A DNA stretch of 64,000 nt from Lachnospiraceae bacterium. GTDB taxonomy: Bacteria; Bacillota; Clostridia; Lachnospirales; Lachnospiraceae. Positions 8,084-16,899 of the stretch are shown piece by piece. Positions within the stretch are counted from its first letter, which is position 1, and each line of letters starts with the position of its first letter. The notes beneath the pieces were generated by a model, which saw only the letters and a list, made by a program, of their open reading frames with translations, did not search any database and was not told the origin of the DNA. Made by a program: the position numbers and the translations under genes. Location: contig CAAGQC010000109.1 of the NCBI GenBank assembly GCA_900771995.1, positions 13,410-77,409 of the forward strand, given 5' to 3'.

Positions 8084-8761
8084 TTATTCCTGCAGCTGTC
8101 CGTCCACGATACGCACAATACGTTTCGCAGACTGGGCCACACTCAGGTCATGGGTGATCATGACGATGGTGTTGCCCATGTCGTTCAGTTCCTGGAACAG
8201 CTTCAGCACTTCCTTACCGCTGGTCTGATCCAAAGCACCGGTCGGTTCATCCGCCAGCAGGATGGCCGGCTGTCCCACCAGTGCTCTGGCAATGGATACT
8301 CTCTGCTTCTGTCCACCGGACAGTTCGTTGGGCTTATGTCCGATACGATGATCCAGCCCCAGCAGTTTGATGGTATTTTTACACTTTTCTTCCGCTTCCT
8401 CGTGGGTCATGCCCCGCATCAGCAGCGGCATGATGATATTCTGCATGACATTATAGGTCGGGATCAGCTGATAGTTCTGGAAAATGAACCCGATCTTCTG
8501 GTTGCGCACCATAGTCAGATCGTCCTCTTTGGTCTCATGGATCGCCATGCCGTCCAGATAATACTCCCCGCTGTCCATCACGTCCATGCAGCCGATCATA
8601 TTCATCAGTGTGGTCTTACCGGAACCAGAAGGACCTAAGATCGCCACATATTCTCCTTTGTTCACCTGAAAATTAATATCTTTCAGGATCAGCAGCCGTT
8701 CCTCTCCCAGCATATAGCCTTTATTTATATTTTTCATGGTGATCATTGCGTTTTCCATCAT
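8084..8761 (-). CDS. MacB/LolD-type ABC transporter ATPase
   Basis: A 225-residue ATPase with Walker A GPSGSGKTT, Q-loop FIFQNYQLIP, signature LSGGQKQRVSIARAL, Walker B AILLADEPTGALD and H-loop MITHD. This is the family that powers MacB-type mechanotransmission exporters and lipoprotein release systems. It is the last gene of a five-gene operon after three adaptor proteins and the permease. The start at 8761 follows an AAAGGTG site. The repeat copy B separates it from the permease. The exported substrate is unknown; peptides or antimicrobials are usual for the family. Confidence 0.93.
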   Translation of the reverse strand: MMENAMITMKNINKGYMLGEERLLILKDINFQVNKGEYVAILGPSGSGKTTLMNMIGCMDVMDSGEYYLDGMAIHETKEDDLTMVRNQKIGFIFQNYQLIPTYNVMQNIIMPLLMRGMTHEEAEEKCKNTIKLLGLDHRIGHKPNELSGGQKQRVSIARALVGQPAILLADEPTGALDQTSGKEVLKLFQELNDMGNTIVMITHDLSVAQSAKRIVRIVDGQLQE

Positions 8762-8783
8762 AATTCTTACACCTTTCAATAAC

Positions 8784-8839
8784 CTGCAAACCTTGGGCCT
8801 GTGGCACAAATTTGCGTGTGAAAAATTTATTTTTCACAC
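8784..8839. repeat. Intercistronic double-hairpin repeat, copy B
   Basis: Second copy of the 56-nt element at 3351-3406. Here the first hairpin is perfect (GTGTGAAAAA, loop TTTA, TTTTTCACAC). The second hairpin (GCAAA ... TTTGC) has a different loop (TGT against GCA in copy A). It begins at the stop codon of the permease, mirroring the placement of copy A after a different ABC permease. Confidence 0.7.
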
Positions 8840-10182
8840 TATTCCTGATTCAGAGCTTCTACAGGGATCAGTGTCGATGCCTTGTATGCCGGATAGAAGC
8901 CGAAGATGCTTCCGGTGAGGACACCGAACAACAGCGACAATACCGCTCCCTGTACCGACAGGGACACTCTCACGTTAAACAACTGCACCAGCGGGGTGAT
9001 TCCCAGAGCCACCAGCACCCCCAGTACCGCACCTACCAGACTGGTGAAGCTGGCCTCCAGTAAGAACTCCAGCAGAATATCCTTTCGGGAGCAGCCCAGT
9101 GCTTTCAGGATACCGATTTCATTGGTACGCTCCTTAATGGATACAAACAATACGTTCATAATACCGATACCACCGACGATAAATACGATCACTGCCATGG
9201 CGATCAGCAGTAATGTCAGTGTCTCGTTGGAAGCGGATGCCGCTTCCATCTTGCTTCCGGCATCACTGACGGTAAATGTGGTGTTGGGATAGCTTTCTTT
9301 TAAGGTACTCTCCACATCCGTCATTACGGTATCCACCCGATTCACATCCTCCGCGATCACTGTAATGGTGGGGCTGATGCCGGTGCCGGTGATATACTTG
9401 ATACCTGTTTCATAAGGCACATAGATTGCGGTATCCGGGCTGATACCGGAGGCTACGGTTCCCATCTCGGACAACACCCCGGATACTATATAGGGGCGGC
9501 CGTCAATATAGACTGTACCGTCATAGGCATCATAGGCGCTGCCGAAGACTTCTTTTGCTACGGTGGCTCCCAGAACGCACACCTTTTCCTTGCTCTCGTT
9601 GTTTTCCTCTGTGAGGAAATCACCGATGGCCATTTCCAGATTACTGATGGTGGCGTAATTATCTTCCACACCGGCAATGGTGTAATAGGAGGAAGAGGTC
9701 ATCTCGCCTCCCTCCACCGATGCTGTAGTGGAATAAGAGATCGTGGTTGCAGAAATTCCGGAGACGAAAGTCGCCAGATCATCGCAGTCCTCGCTGGTCA
9801 ATGTCACGGCTTCGCTCTCTTCCTCCTGCCCGAAACCGAAGAATCCGCCGAAGTCCATGCCACCTCCCGGACCACCAGACATACCGCCACCGGAACCTCC
9901 TCCGGGGCCTCCGCCCATATTGGTGACGGTAACGCTTCCTCCACCGCCCGGCATTTCAAAGCTAAAACCGCCGCTGTCACTGCTGTCACAGGAAATATCA
10001 ATGGCTCCGGCATTCAGGTTCTTGAACTGTTCTGCCACTTCTTCTTTTCCGCCGGTACCGATCGCCAGCACCAGCATAATGGTAGCGGATCCCACAACGA
10101 TACCGATGGAAGTCAGGATCACTTTGAATTTATTCTGTGACAGGTTCAGCCACACCAGACGCAATATTTCGGATAATCTCAT
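8839..10182 (-). CDS. MacB-type ABC permease (FtsX domain) with Gly-rich insert
   Basis: A 447-residue permease with one N-terminal helix (about 18-40), a large extracytoplasmic MacB core domain (about 45-310) and three C-terminal FtsX helices. The motif 'IKERTNEIGILKALGCSRKDIL' marks the FtsX family. Residues about 78-110 form a Gly/Pro/Ser/Met-rich stretch (GGGPGGGSGGGMSGGPGGGM) inserted in the core domain. Similar Gly-rich segments end two of the adaptor proteins encoded upstream. The protein works with the downstream ATPase and the adaptors to move a substrate out of or away from the membrane. Confidence 0.92.
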   Translation of the reverse strand: MRLSEILRLVWLNLSQNKFKVILTSIGIVVGSATIMLVLAIGTGGKEEVAEQFKNLNAGAIDISCDSSDSGGFSFEMPGGGGSVTVTNMGGGPGGGSGGGMSGGPGGGMDFGGFFGFGQEEESEAVTLTSEDCDDLATFVSGISATTISYSTTASVEGGEMTSSSYYTIAGVEDNYATISNLEMAIGDFLTEENNESKEKVCVLGATVAKEVFGSAYDAYDGTVYIDGRPYIVSGVLSEMGTVASGISPDTAIYVPYETGIKYITGTGISPTITVIAEDVNRVDTVMTDVESTLKESYPNTTFTVSDAGSKMEAASASNETLTLLLIAMAVIVFIVGGIGIMNVLFVSIKERTNEIGILKALGCSRKDILLEFLLEASFTSLVGAVLGVLVALGITPLVQLFNVRVSLSVQGAVLSLLFGVLTGSIFGFYPAYKASTLIPVEALNQE

Positions 10183-10230
10183 ATTTTACTTCTTCCCTTC
10201 CATTGATCTTACTTTCCCATAGGCTCCGCA

Positions 10231-12015
10231 CTACTTGGTAATGCTGCTTTCGATCAATACGGTATCCCCTTCTGTAATATCTCCGGAGATTTCCACATTA
10301 GAGCCATCTGACAGTCCTGTCGTAATTTCTTTTTTCACGATGCTGCCATTCTCGGTCTTCACCTTCACATAGGTCTTGTCATCTTCTGTGATAATAGCTC
10401 TGCGTGAGATATACAGCACATCTTCCGTCTGTTCCGTAACGAAAGTCACGTCTCCTGTCATTCCCTGGAACAGTCCGGAGACATCTCCTTCTAATGTGAC
10501 AGTCACGTCATAAGTTATATTTCCATTGGAATCCGAAGCGGCATCCCCGATGGATGTTACCTTTGCTGTAAAAGTGTCTTCCGGGTATGCCGTCAATGCA
10601 ATATTGGCCGCCGAGCCCAGAGAGATGTCGGCCATATCGTCTTCCGCAACGGTTACCGTCATGGTCACTTCATCCATATCATACAGGGTGACCAGAGAGG
10701 TTCCGGTGCTGATCTTATCTCCTGCTTCCAGTTCCACACTGGTGATCACACCATTGTATCTGGCACAGACCGCGTTGCCGTCGATATAGGTACTGAATTC
10801 ATTCCATTTTTCCAGTGTCTCATCGTAGGTCTCCTGCTGATCGGACAGATCCTGTTCCAGATACCCCAGCGCAATATCGTAAGTCTCCTGTGCAGTATTG
10901 TAGGCCAACGACCGCAGCTGCTTTGTCTCGGCTGCTGTCAGTTTTCCCTGCTCCAGTTCCCGCTTTGCTTTGTTATATGCGGTCTCGGCTGTGGTCATAT
11001 TTTCCCCGGCCTGTTCTACCCTCTGTTCCAGTTCCTCTTTCTGCTGCTCCAGGGAATCTGCCGTGGACTGTGCCTGTGTTGTCAGCTGTGCATAATAGAC
11101 ATAACTGTAAGTATCATCCGCTGCATCTGTATTGTTCAGGCTGTATTCACAATTCGCCAGTACCTGTGCCGCATCCTCATAGGCTGCGGTCACTTCTTCC
11201 AACTGTGCCTGATAATCTTCCAGACTGCTCTTCGCCTGTTCCAATGCGCTCTCTGCGGAGTCCGCCGTGTTCTGAAGTTCCTGCAATGTGGTGTTGTATT
11301 CGGTGTCAATATAACTGCCGTAGGCGGTACTGCTGTCATAAGTGTATTTTGCCTGCTGTCTGGACAGGGTCTGGTCGGCTTCCACCGCTTCCAGATCCGC
11401 TTTGGCCTTCTCCACATTGGACTGCAGTTCGTCTTCCAAGCCGGAGACACTGTCTTCTTCCAGCAGATACAGGGGATCTCCCTCGGACACCTGCTGCCCC
11501 ACAGAGACCACTACCTCCGCTACCGTCAGTGTGGAATCATCACCGTTGCTGCCGGAACTGCTGCTACCCATATTGAAGATCTGACCGAACATATCCAGGC
11601 TTCCCTGAGCTCCACCGCCGGAAGCACTCATGCCGCCAAATCCACCGGAACCAGAGCTGCTGCCGGCAGTACTACCTGAGGAGCCGCCGGAGGAACTGCT
11701 GCCGGAAGTATCCGTTCTCTGCAGGGCGCTCATATCCAGATCAAAGGTCTGATCCACGGTACCGATGTCCACGGAGCCGCTCTCTGTAACACCCTTGACC
11801 AGTGTCCCGTATTTTACGGTGGTCTCTTTATAGATGACTTCCGTGTCAGAACCACCGGAGAGACCGACGGCTCCCGCCACTACAGCGACCACGCAGACAC
11901 CACAGACCCCTGTGGTGATCTTGCGTTTTTTGGACCAGCTTTTCCATGACCCGATTCTGCTCATTTGATTCCTTATATTTCCTTTGATCTTTTTCCCATT
12001 CTCATTCTGTTTCAT
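10231..12015 (-). CDS. HlyD/MacA-type membrane fusion protein (third adaptor)
   Basis: About 594 residues. A cytosolic basic N-terminus leads to a transmembrane helix (ITTGVCGVCVVAVVAGAVGL). It is followed by a biotinyl-lipoyl-like half domain interrupted by a Ser/Gly-rich loop (GSSSSGGSSGSTAGSSSGSG), a long alpha-helical coiled-coil hairpin (about residues 175-400) and beta-barrel domains (MTVTVAEDDMADISLG; 'LFQGMTGDVTFVTEQTEDVLYISRRAI'). Such adaptors link MacB permeases to the outside. The start is uncertain: the ATG at 12015 has GGGA upstream, and a TTG at 12027 has AGGA. It lies between adaptor 2 and the permease in the same operon. Confidence 0.9.
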   Translation of the reverse strand: MKQNENGKKIKGNIRNQMSRIGSWKSWSKKRKITTGVCGVCVVAVVAGAVGLSGGSDTEVIYKETTVKYGTLVKGVTESGSVDIGTVDQTFDLDMSALQRTDTSGSSSSGGSSGSTAGSSSGSGGFGGMSASGGGAQGSLDMFGQIFNMGSSSSGSNGDDSTLTVAEVVVSVGQQVSEGDPLYLLEEDSVSGLEDELQSNVEKAKADLEAVEADQTLSRQQAKYTYDSSTAYGSYIDTEYNTTLQELQNTADSAESALEQAKSSLEDYQAQLEEVTAAYEDAAQVLANCEYSLNNTDAADDTYSYVYYAQLTTQAQSTADSLEQQKEELEQRVEQAGENMTTAETAYNKAKRELEQGKLTAAETKQLRSLAYNTAQETYDIALGYLEQDLSDQQETYDETLEKWNEFSTYIDGNAVCARYNGVITSVELEAGDKISTGTSLVTLYDMDEVTMTVTVAEDDMADISLGSAANIALTAYPEDTFTAKVTSIGDAASDSNGNITYDVTVTLEGDVSGLFQGMTGDVTFVTEQTEDVLYISRRAIITEDDKTYVKVKTENGSIVKKEITTGLSDGSNVEISGDITEGDTVLIESSITK

Positions 12016-12070
12016 AGCTGTTCCCAATCATTCCTGTCTGCTTTTCAAACTATTGCTCCATCCGCCTGAT

Positions 12071-13888
12071 TTATTGTCCTCCGGGACCGCCCGGCATTCC
12101 ACCGCCGAAGCTGCCGGAATTACCACCCCCGGGACCACCCTGCGGCATGTCACCGCCTCCCGGCATCTGCATATCCTCAGACATCTCGAACTCCGTATCA
12201 CTGCCGACTGCAGTATCAGAACTGCTGCCGGAGTCGGAAGCCTCCTCCGTACTCTTGACCTCCGCCTCGGAACTGACTTTACTTGCCAGATAGATGGTAT
12301 CGCCCTCTTCCAGTCCGGACAGGATCTCAATATCCACGCCGTTGGTAATGCCGGTCTCTACCTCCGACAGTTCCTTACCGCCCAGTGCGGTCTTACGGTA
12401 CACATAGGTCTTGCCGTTTTCCTCTACGATAGCTTTGCGGGATACATAGAGGACATCTTCTTTTTCTTCGGTGACAAAGATCACATCCGCGGTCATTCCG
12501 CCGTAGAGCTGTTCCAGTTCGCCCTCTACGCTGATCTCCACCGTATAGCTTACCGTGTTGCTGTAATCGGAAGTTGCCGTGGTATTGATGGACAAAATGC
12601 TTCCGGTATAGGAATCCTCCGGGTATGCTGTGAAAGTGATATCTACCGCATCACCCACCTGCAGATCCACGATATCCTCCTGGGTCACGTCCACGGAAAT
12701 CCGCATATTCTCTGCCGTTGCATAGGAAAATAAGGTACCGGTGGTCGTCAGACGGTCTCCCGCTTCCTGACTGACTTCCGTGATCACGCCATCCTCCATG
12801 GCATACAGAATGCCGTCACTTCCTACAAAATCCTCAAAGGCCTGCAGCTGTTCTTCTCTTTTTTCTTTGGTCTCTTCCGCTTCCTGTAAAGTCTCCTTCA
12901 GATCTTCCACAGTGGCATTGTAAGTGGTCTGGGCGTTCTGCCCGGTGATCACGGCTTCCTGGTAGGTCTCTTCTGCATCCAGTTTATCAATGTTCTGCTT
13001 CACCTGCGCTGCCGCCAGCTGATTTTGCAGATCCGTAATGGCATTTTCATTGTCCGCCACCGCCGTCTCCGCCTGTGTCAGCGCTGATTTTGCCTGCTGA
13101 TACTGGGATCTGACGCTGAGATAGCCGCTCTGGAAGATCATATAGTTCACGGTATTGTCCATGCCTGCATTTTCATAATCTTCCTTAGCCGCTTCGTAAG
13201 TCTCCAAAGCATCCTGATAATCTTCCTGAGCTTCCGTAAGCTTCTCCTGCAGAGATGCCGTATTGGCCTGCTTCTGTTCCAGCTGTACCTGCAGGGATGC
13301 CACATTATTCGTCACACTCGTACCGGAAGTATTGCGGATGGATGCCGCATAGGACGCACTGATCTTCTGGGTATCATAATCGGTCTGGGCTTCCAGCAGA
13401 GACAATTCATAAGTACTTTCCGCTTCCGCATAATCGGCCTGTGCCTCCACTACTGCATTCTGCAGCAGGGCACGTACCGCTTCCACACTGTCCTCCGTGA
13501 ATTTCAACAGTTCTTCTCCTTCGGTGACGCGCTGACCGCTGGCGGCATAGATTTCTTCGATCTTCAGATATTTCTGTACGGTATCGTCGTCATCGTCACC
13601 ATCCTCGCTGTCATCGTCATCATCACTGACGTCCAGATCCAGATCGTAATCTACGGATTTTGTGTTATATTCCAGCGAACCGCTCTCCGTAACACCTACC
13701 TTTAAGGTTCCCCGCTCCACCGTCTCTTCCTTGTAGATCCACTGTTCCTTTTGAAGGTACGGTGCAATGAACACCGTGTAGCAGGCTGCCAGAATCAGCA
13801 GGAGCAATGCGATTCCCGCCAGAATCAGCTTCTTCTGCTTTTTTGTGAGGGATTTCAGTTTTTCAAAATGTGGTCTCTTTAATTTCAT
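12071..13888 (-). CDS. HlyD/MacA-type membrane fusion protein (second adaptor)
   Basis: A 605-residue adaptor: transmembrane helix at about 23-45, lipoyl-like domain broken by an acidic run (DLDVSDDDDDSEDGDDDDD), a long coiled coil (about 150-350), beta-barrel domains (ISVDVTQEDIVDLQVGDAVD), and a Gly/Pro/Met-rich C-terminus (MPGGGDMPQGGPGGG). Its ATG overlaps the stop of adaptor 1 by four bases (ATGA), so the two are translationally coupled. The paralogous third adaptor shares domain order and the 'VLYVSRKAIVEENGKTYVY' type region. The acidic run could bind cations; that is a guess. Confidence 0.9.
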   Translation of the reverse strand: MKLKRPHFEKLKSLTKKQKKLILAGIALLLLILAACYTVFIAPYLQKEQWIYKEETVERGTLKVGVTESGSLEYNTKSVDYDLDLDVSDDDDDSEDGDDDDDTVQKYLKIEEIYAASGQRVTEGEELLKFTEDSVEAVRALLQNAVVEAQADYAEAESTYELSLLEAQTDYDTQKISASYAASIRNTSGTSVTNNVASLQVQLEQKQANTASLQEKLTEAQEDYQDALETYEAAKEDYENAGMDNTVNYMIFQSGYLSVRSQYQQAKSALTQAETAVADNENAITDLQNQLAAAQVKQNIDKLDAEETYQEAVITGQNAQTTYNATVEDLKETLQEAEETKEKREEQLQAFEDFVGSDGILYAMEDGVITEVSQEAGDRLTTTGTLFSYATAENMRISVDVTQEDIVDLQVGDAVDITFTAYPEDSYTGSILSINTTATSDYSNTVSYTVEISVEGELEQLYGGMTADVIFVTEEKEDVLYVSRKAIVEENGKTYVYRKTALGGKELSEVETGITNGVDIEILSGLEEGDTIYLASKVSSEAEVKSTEEASDSGSSSDTAVGSDTEFEMSEDMQMPGGGDMPQGGPGGGNSGSFGGGMPGGPGGQ

Positions 13889-15597
13889 GACTGCGTCTGA
13901 CCTCCCTGCTGTTCCTTTTCAGAAGTATCTCCGTTACCGGGGCCACCCTGTGGCATCTCACCGTTTTCCGGCTTTTCTCCGCTGCCGGGAGCGCCTCCCG
14001 GGCCGCCCTGGGGCATGGCATCGTCTCCCGAGCCATTCCCGGGTCTGCCCTGCATGCTTTGCTGTAACTGTTCCATCTCTTCGTCTGTCATACCGAATAC
14101 CACAGTGACGGATTCATTGGCGCTTAAGCTGTTTTCCTCATCTTCCGCGGTGATCTGTACCGTCACACTGTAGGTAACACTGGTACGGCTGCTGGAAGAG
14201 GATACCGGATCGATGGCTGTGATCACGCCGGTAAATCCGCTGCCTGCGGAAGACTGCACGTAAGCGCTGTCACCTACGGTCAGCTTGGCAATATCCGACT
14301 GCTCCACCGATACGGTGACTGTCAGTTCCTTCGGATTACTGTAAGCAAATACCACCGCATCGGAAGTCAGATCCTGTTCCGCCCGTACCATAGTCCGCAG
14401 GATCGTACCGTCTTCAGACGCATAGAAATATCCATCCCCTACGCTGCTTTCGAACAATTCCAGATTCGTTTTGGCATCTTCATAGGTACTTTTCAGCGCC
14501 GCCAGATCGGACTGCGCCTTTTCCACCGTGGTGTTATAATCGCTCTCTGCCCGTTCTGCACTGGACAGGGATGTCTCATAGGTCAGCTTTGCCTGTGCCA
14601 GCTGGATCTCATAATTTTCCTTTGCTTCCGTGACTGCCTGTTGGAGACTGGGAAGCTTTAATTGTAATGTCTGAAGTTCAAAAGCCGCATTGGTCAATGC
14701 GTCCTCATATTTTTCCTGCGCCTCATCCAGATCCTTCAGATTCTGTTCCAGAATACTGTATAAGGATGATAACGTGCTGACGTAAGTACTGCCGCCCTGT
14801 GCATTATTTCCGGAGACATCGCCGCCGATCTGCACCGACCCACCGTTTCCGCCGGTGACCTGGGACCAGCTGACGCCCCATTCATCCATCTTGTCCGTCA
14901 AGGCTTTCAGGTTCTCGTCATAGATCGCCTGATACTCATCTACCTTAAAATAACTCTTATACGAACCGTCGTTGACGTAGGATTCGTACTCTGCAATGTC
15001 GTCCTCGGCATCCTGCAATTCCTCTTCGGCTTTTGTCACGGCACTTTGCAGACTTTCCACGGTCTCATCATAGACTTCCTTCGCCTGCTGTCCGGTAAGA
15101 ACAGTGCTGTCTTTCGTGTACTCCGCCGTGATCAGGTTCTGCTCATATTCAATGGCTCCGGTACGATAAGCCAGTTCTGCATCCTCCAATGCCCTCTCCA
15201 GTTCTTTTCTGGCTTCCTCCACGCTGTCCTCCGTAAGCTTCAGAATCTTGTCTCCGGCACTTACTTCTTCTCCGGAAACCGCATAGACTTCTTCAATCTC
15301 CAGCCCGGTGGCCAGATTTTCCACATCGAAAGTCTCTTCGGTAATGCCGACGTTGGTGACACCGGAAGCCGCGATCATATCCTCCGTGAAGGTCAGTCCC
15401 GCCATGTTGCCCGGCAGGGAGAATTCCGACTGGCTGCTGTCCTTATGTAATATCACTACTGCGGCCACGGAACCGCCGCCCAGCGTAAGCACCAACACCA
15501 GTGCAACAATGATCCACTTTTTATGGCCTTTTCTCTTGTTCTCTTTTTTCTTATCTTTTTTGGAAAAAATCTTCTGTTTGATCTCTTTGTTCTTCAC
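13885..15597 (-). CDS. HlyD/MacA-type membrane fusion protein (first adaptor)
   Basis: About 570 residues. A Lys-rich cytosolic start precedes a transmembrane helix (WIIVALVLVLTLGGGSVAAV), a lipoyl-like domain, a long coiled-coil hairpin with a 'GNGGSVQIGGDVSGNNAQGG' turn, a beta barrel and a Gly-rich C-terminus (MPQGGPGGAPGSGEKPENGE, ...). The GTG at 15597 has a perfect GGAGG site seven bases upstream, better than any ATG in the longer frame. This opens the five-gene export operon 15597-8084. Three successive adaptors for one permease/ATPase pair is more than the usual one. Confidence 0.88.
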   Translation of the reverse strand: MKNKEIKQKIFSKKDKKKENKRKGHKKWIIVALVLVLTLGGGSVAAVVILHKDSSQSEFSLPGNMAGLTFTEDMIAASGVTNVGITEETFDVENLATGLEIEEVYAVSGEEVSAGDKILKLTEDSVEEARKELERALEDAELAYRTGAIEYEQNLITAEYTKDSTVLTGQQAKEVYDETVESLQSAVTKAEEELQDAEDDIAEYESYVNDGSYKSYFKVDEYQAIYDENLKALTDKMDEWGVSWSQVTGGNGGSVQIGGDVSGNNAQGGSTYVSTLSSLYSILEQNLKDLDEAQEKYEDALTNAAFELQTLQLKLPSLQQAVTEAKENYEIQLAQAKLTYETSLSSAERAESDYNTTVEKAQSDLAALKSTYEDAKTNLELFESSVGDGYFYASEDGTILRTMVRAEQDLTSDAVVFAYSNPKELTVTVSVEQSDIAKLTVGDSAYVQSSAGSGFTGVITAIDPVSSSSSRTSVTYSVTVQITAEDEENSLSANESVTVVFGMTDEEMEQLQQSMQGRPGNGSGDDAMPQGGPGGAPGSGEKPENGEMPQGGPGNGDTSEKEQQGGQTQS

Positions 15598-15749
15598 GGC
15601 GAACCTCCGATTGTTATTCCGTCCAATATTCGTTGTTTTCTCAAGTATAGGGAAATTTTGTATTGAAAAAGTGTTCATTTTGTGAAAAATCTGTGTTCTG
15701 TGTGGTTTTTCCCGGTTCACCGTTATACCGTCCGCGCGGATAAAACATA

Positions 15750-15800
15750 AAAAGACAGTGTTACAGGCTCCCTTTTCAGGAAGTCTCTGACACTGTCTTG
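15750..15800 (-). terminator. Terminator after the class II aldolase gene
   Basis: Arms AAGACAGTG and CACTGTCTT are joined by a partly paired inner stem with the loop near 15773. On the minus strand the hairpin is followed by TTTTTATGTTTTAT. Confidence 0.75.
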
Positions 15801-15871
15801 TTTATAAGCTTACAAATTCGTGCTATCGCACTCTACATCCCGCTTCGCAGCCACTTACCTTTCCCTGAGGC

Positions 15872-16597
15872 TTATTTATTTTCCCGGGAAATACAGATAT
15901 CCTCCAGATTCTGTGCCCCCTCCGGCCCGATGGGTCTGCCGCCTGTAGTGATCCCCCATCCGGCGCGGATGCGGATAATGTCGTCAATCTGTCCCTGGGA
16001 CAGCAGGGTCTTTTTTCCTAAAATAAAGTTGTTCATCATCAGGATCTTCGCATAATATTCCGTGGTCTCCATGCGATAGTAAGCCTGCATAAGGTTGTCC
16101 CCCCAAGTCAGCGCCCCGTGGTTCGCCAACAGTACGGCATTGTATTCCCGGCAATAGGGAGCCACCGCTTCCGGCACTTCCTCCGTTCCCGGCAGGGCAA
16201 AATGCACTAACGGCACACAGCCCAGTGACAGCACCCCTTCCATCAGCACCGGCTCCTCCAGACTGATACCTGCGCAGGCAAATGCTGTTGCCGTCAGGGG
16301 ATGGGCATGCACTACACCCTGTACCTTCGGGTTCTCCCGGAACACCCGAAGGTGCATCTTGATCTCACTGGAAGGCCTGTGGGTACCTTCCAACACATTC
16401 CCGTCCAGATCCAGCTTCACCAGCATGTCCTCTGTCATGAAGCCTTTCGAGACTCCCGTGGGCGTCGCCCAGATCTCGTTATCCCCTACCTTACAGGAGA
16501 TATTCCCGTCATTCGCCGCCACGAAGCCGCCCTGATACATCCTCCGGCCTACCTCCAGGATCATCTGTTTTGCCTGTACATCTGATATATATTCCAT
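15872..16597 (-). CDS. Class II aldolase/adducin family protein (L-fuculose-phosphate aldolase-like)
   Basis: A 241-residue cytosolic enzyme. The zinc and phosphate sites of class II sugar-phosphate aldolases and epimerases are visible: GNISCKVGD near residue 28, a TPTGVSKG phosphate loop, HAHPLTATAFACAG with two zinc histidines, and NHGALTWGD with a third. The closest described activities are L-fuculose-1-phosphate aldolase and L-ribulose-5-phosphate 4-epimerase, but no sugar kinase or isomerase neighbour fixes the substrate. The ATG at 16597 has an AAGGAG site. It stands alone with its own terminator. Confidence 0.9.
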   Translation of the reverse strand: MEYISDVQAKQMILEVGRRMYQGGFVAANDGNISCKVGDNEIWATPTGVSKGFMTEDMLVKLDLDGNVLEGTHRPSSEIKMHLRVFRENPKVQGVVHAHPLTATAFACAGISLEEPVLMEGVLSLGCVPLVHFALPGTEEVPEAVAPYCREYNAVLLANHGALTWGDNLMQAYYRMETTEYYAKILMMNNFILGKKTLLSQGQIDDIIRIRAGWGITTGGRPIGPEGAQNLEDICISRENK

Positions 16598-16627
16598 AAT
16601 CTTCTCCTTTTCCGTTCCGGCATTGCA

Positions 16628-16715
16628 TTAATAAATTACCTTATTATCCTTCTCCAGCTGATACATTACGTCAGCATCTGGGAAAATGTAGTCTCCGGAT
16701 ACTTTTCCCCAGGTA
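16628..16715 (-). pseudogene. 3'-end relic of the 177-residue orphan family
   Basis: On the minus strand the frame ending at 16628 reads DVMYQLEKDNKVIY and stop. This matches the end of the intact protein at 18757-19290 (VLYQLDKEKGNKVIY). A second frame just upstream reads EKYPETTFSQM, matching EKCPEIAFSQI, so the relic has a frameshift between the two blocks. No start or N-terminal part is present. The complete diguanylate cyclase gene lies between relic and intact copy. Confidence 0.55.
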
Positions 16716-16844
16716 TTATAACACATTTCCATTCTTTTTTTATGATACTAAAAACACTGATTACAGGAAAATATAATAATGGTCAAAACAACGTCATCAG
16801 CAGGATACAATATCTTCTCGCATCTATACAAAAAGACTTCAAAA

Positions 16845-16853
16845 TGCTATAAT
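16845..16853 (+). promoter_or_regulatory. Extended -10 promoter of the diguanylate cyclase gene
   Basis: TGCTATAAT contains a perfect -10 with the TG extension. No good -35 is seen 17 bp upstream. Transcription would start near 16860, so the start codon is the ATG at 16900 and not an upstream TTG. Confidence 0.55.
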
Positions 16854-16899
16854 TAAGTTGAAATCTTTTTGCCTACACATACTAAGGAAGCATAGCGCT

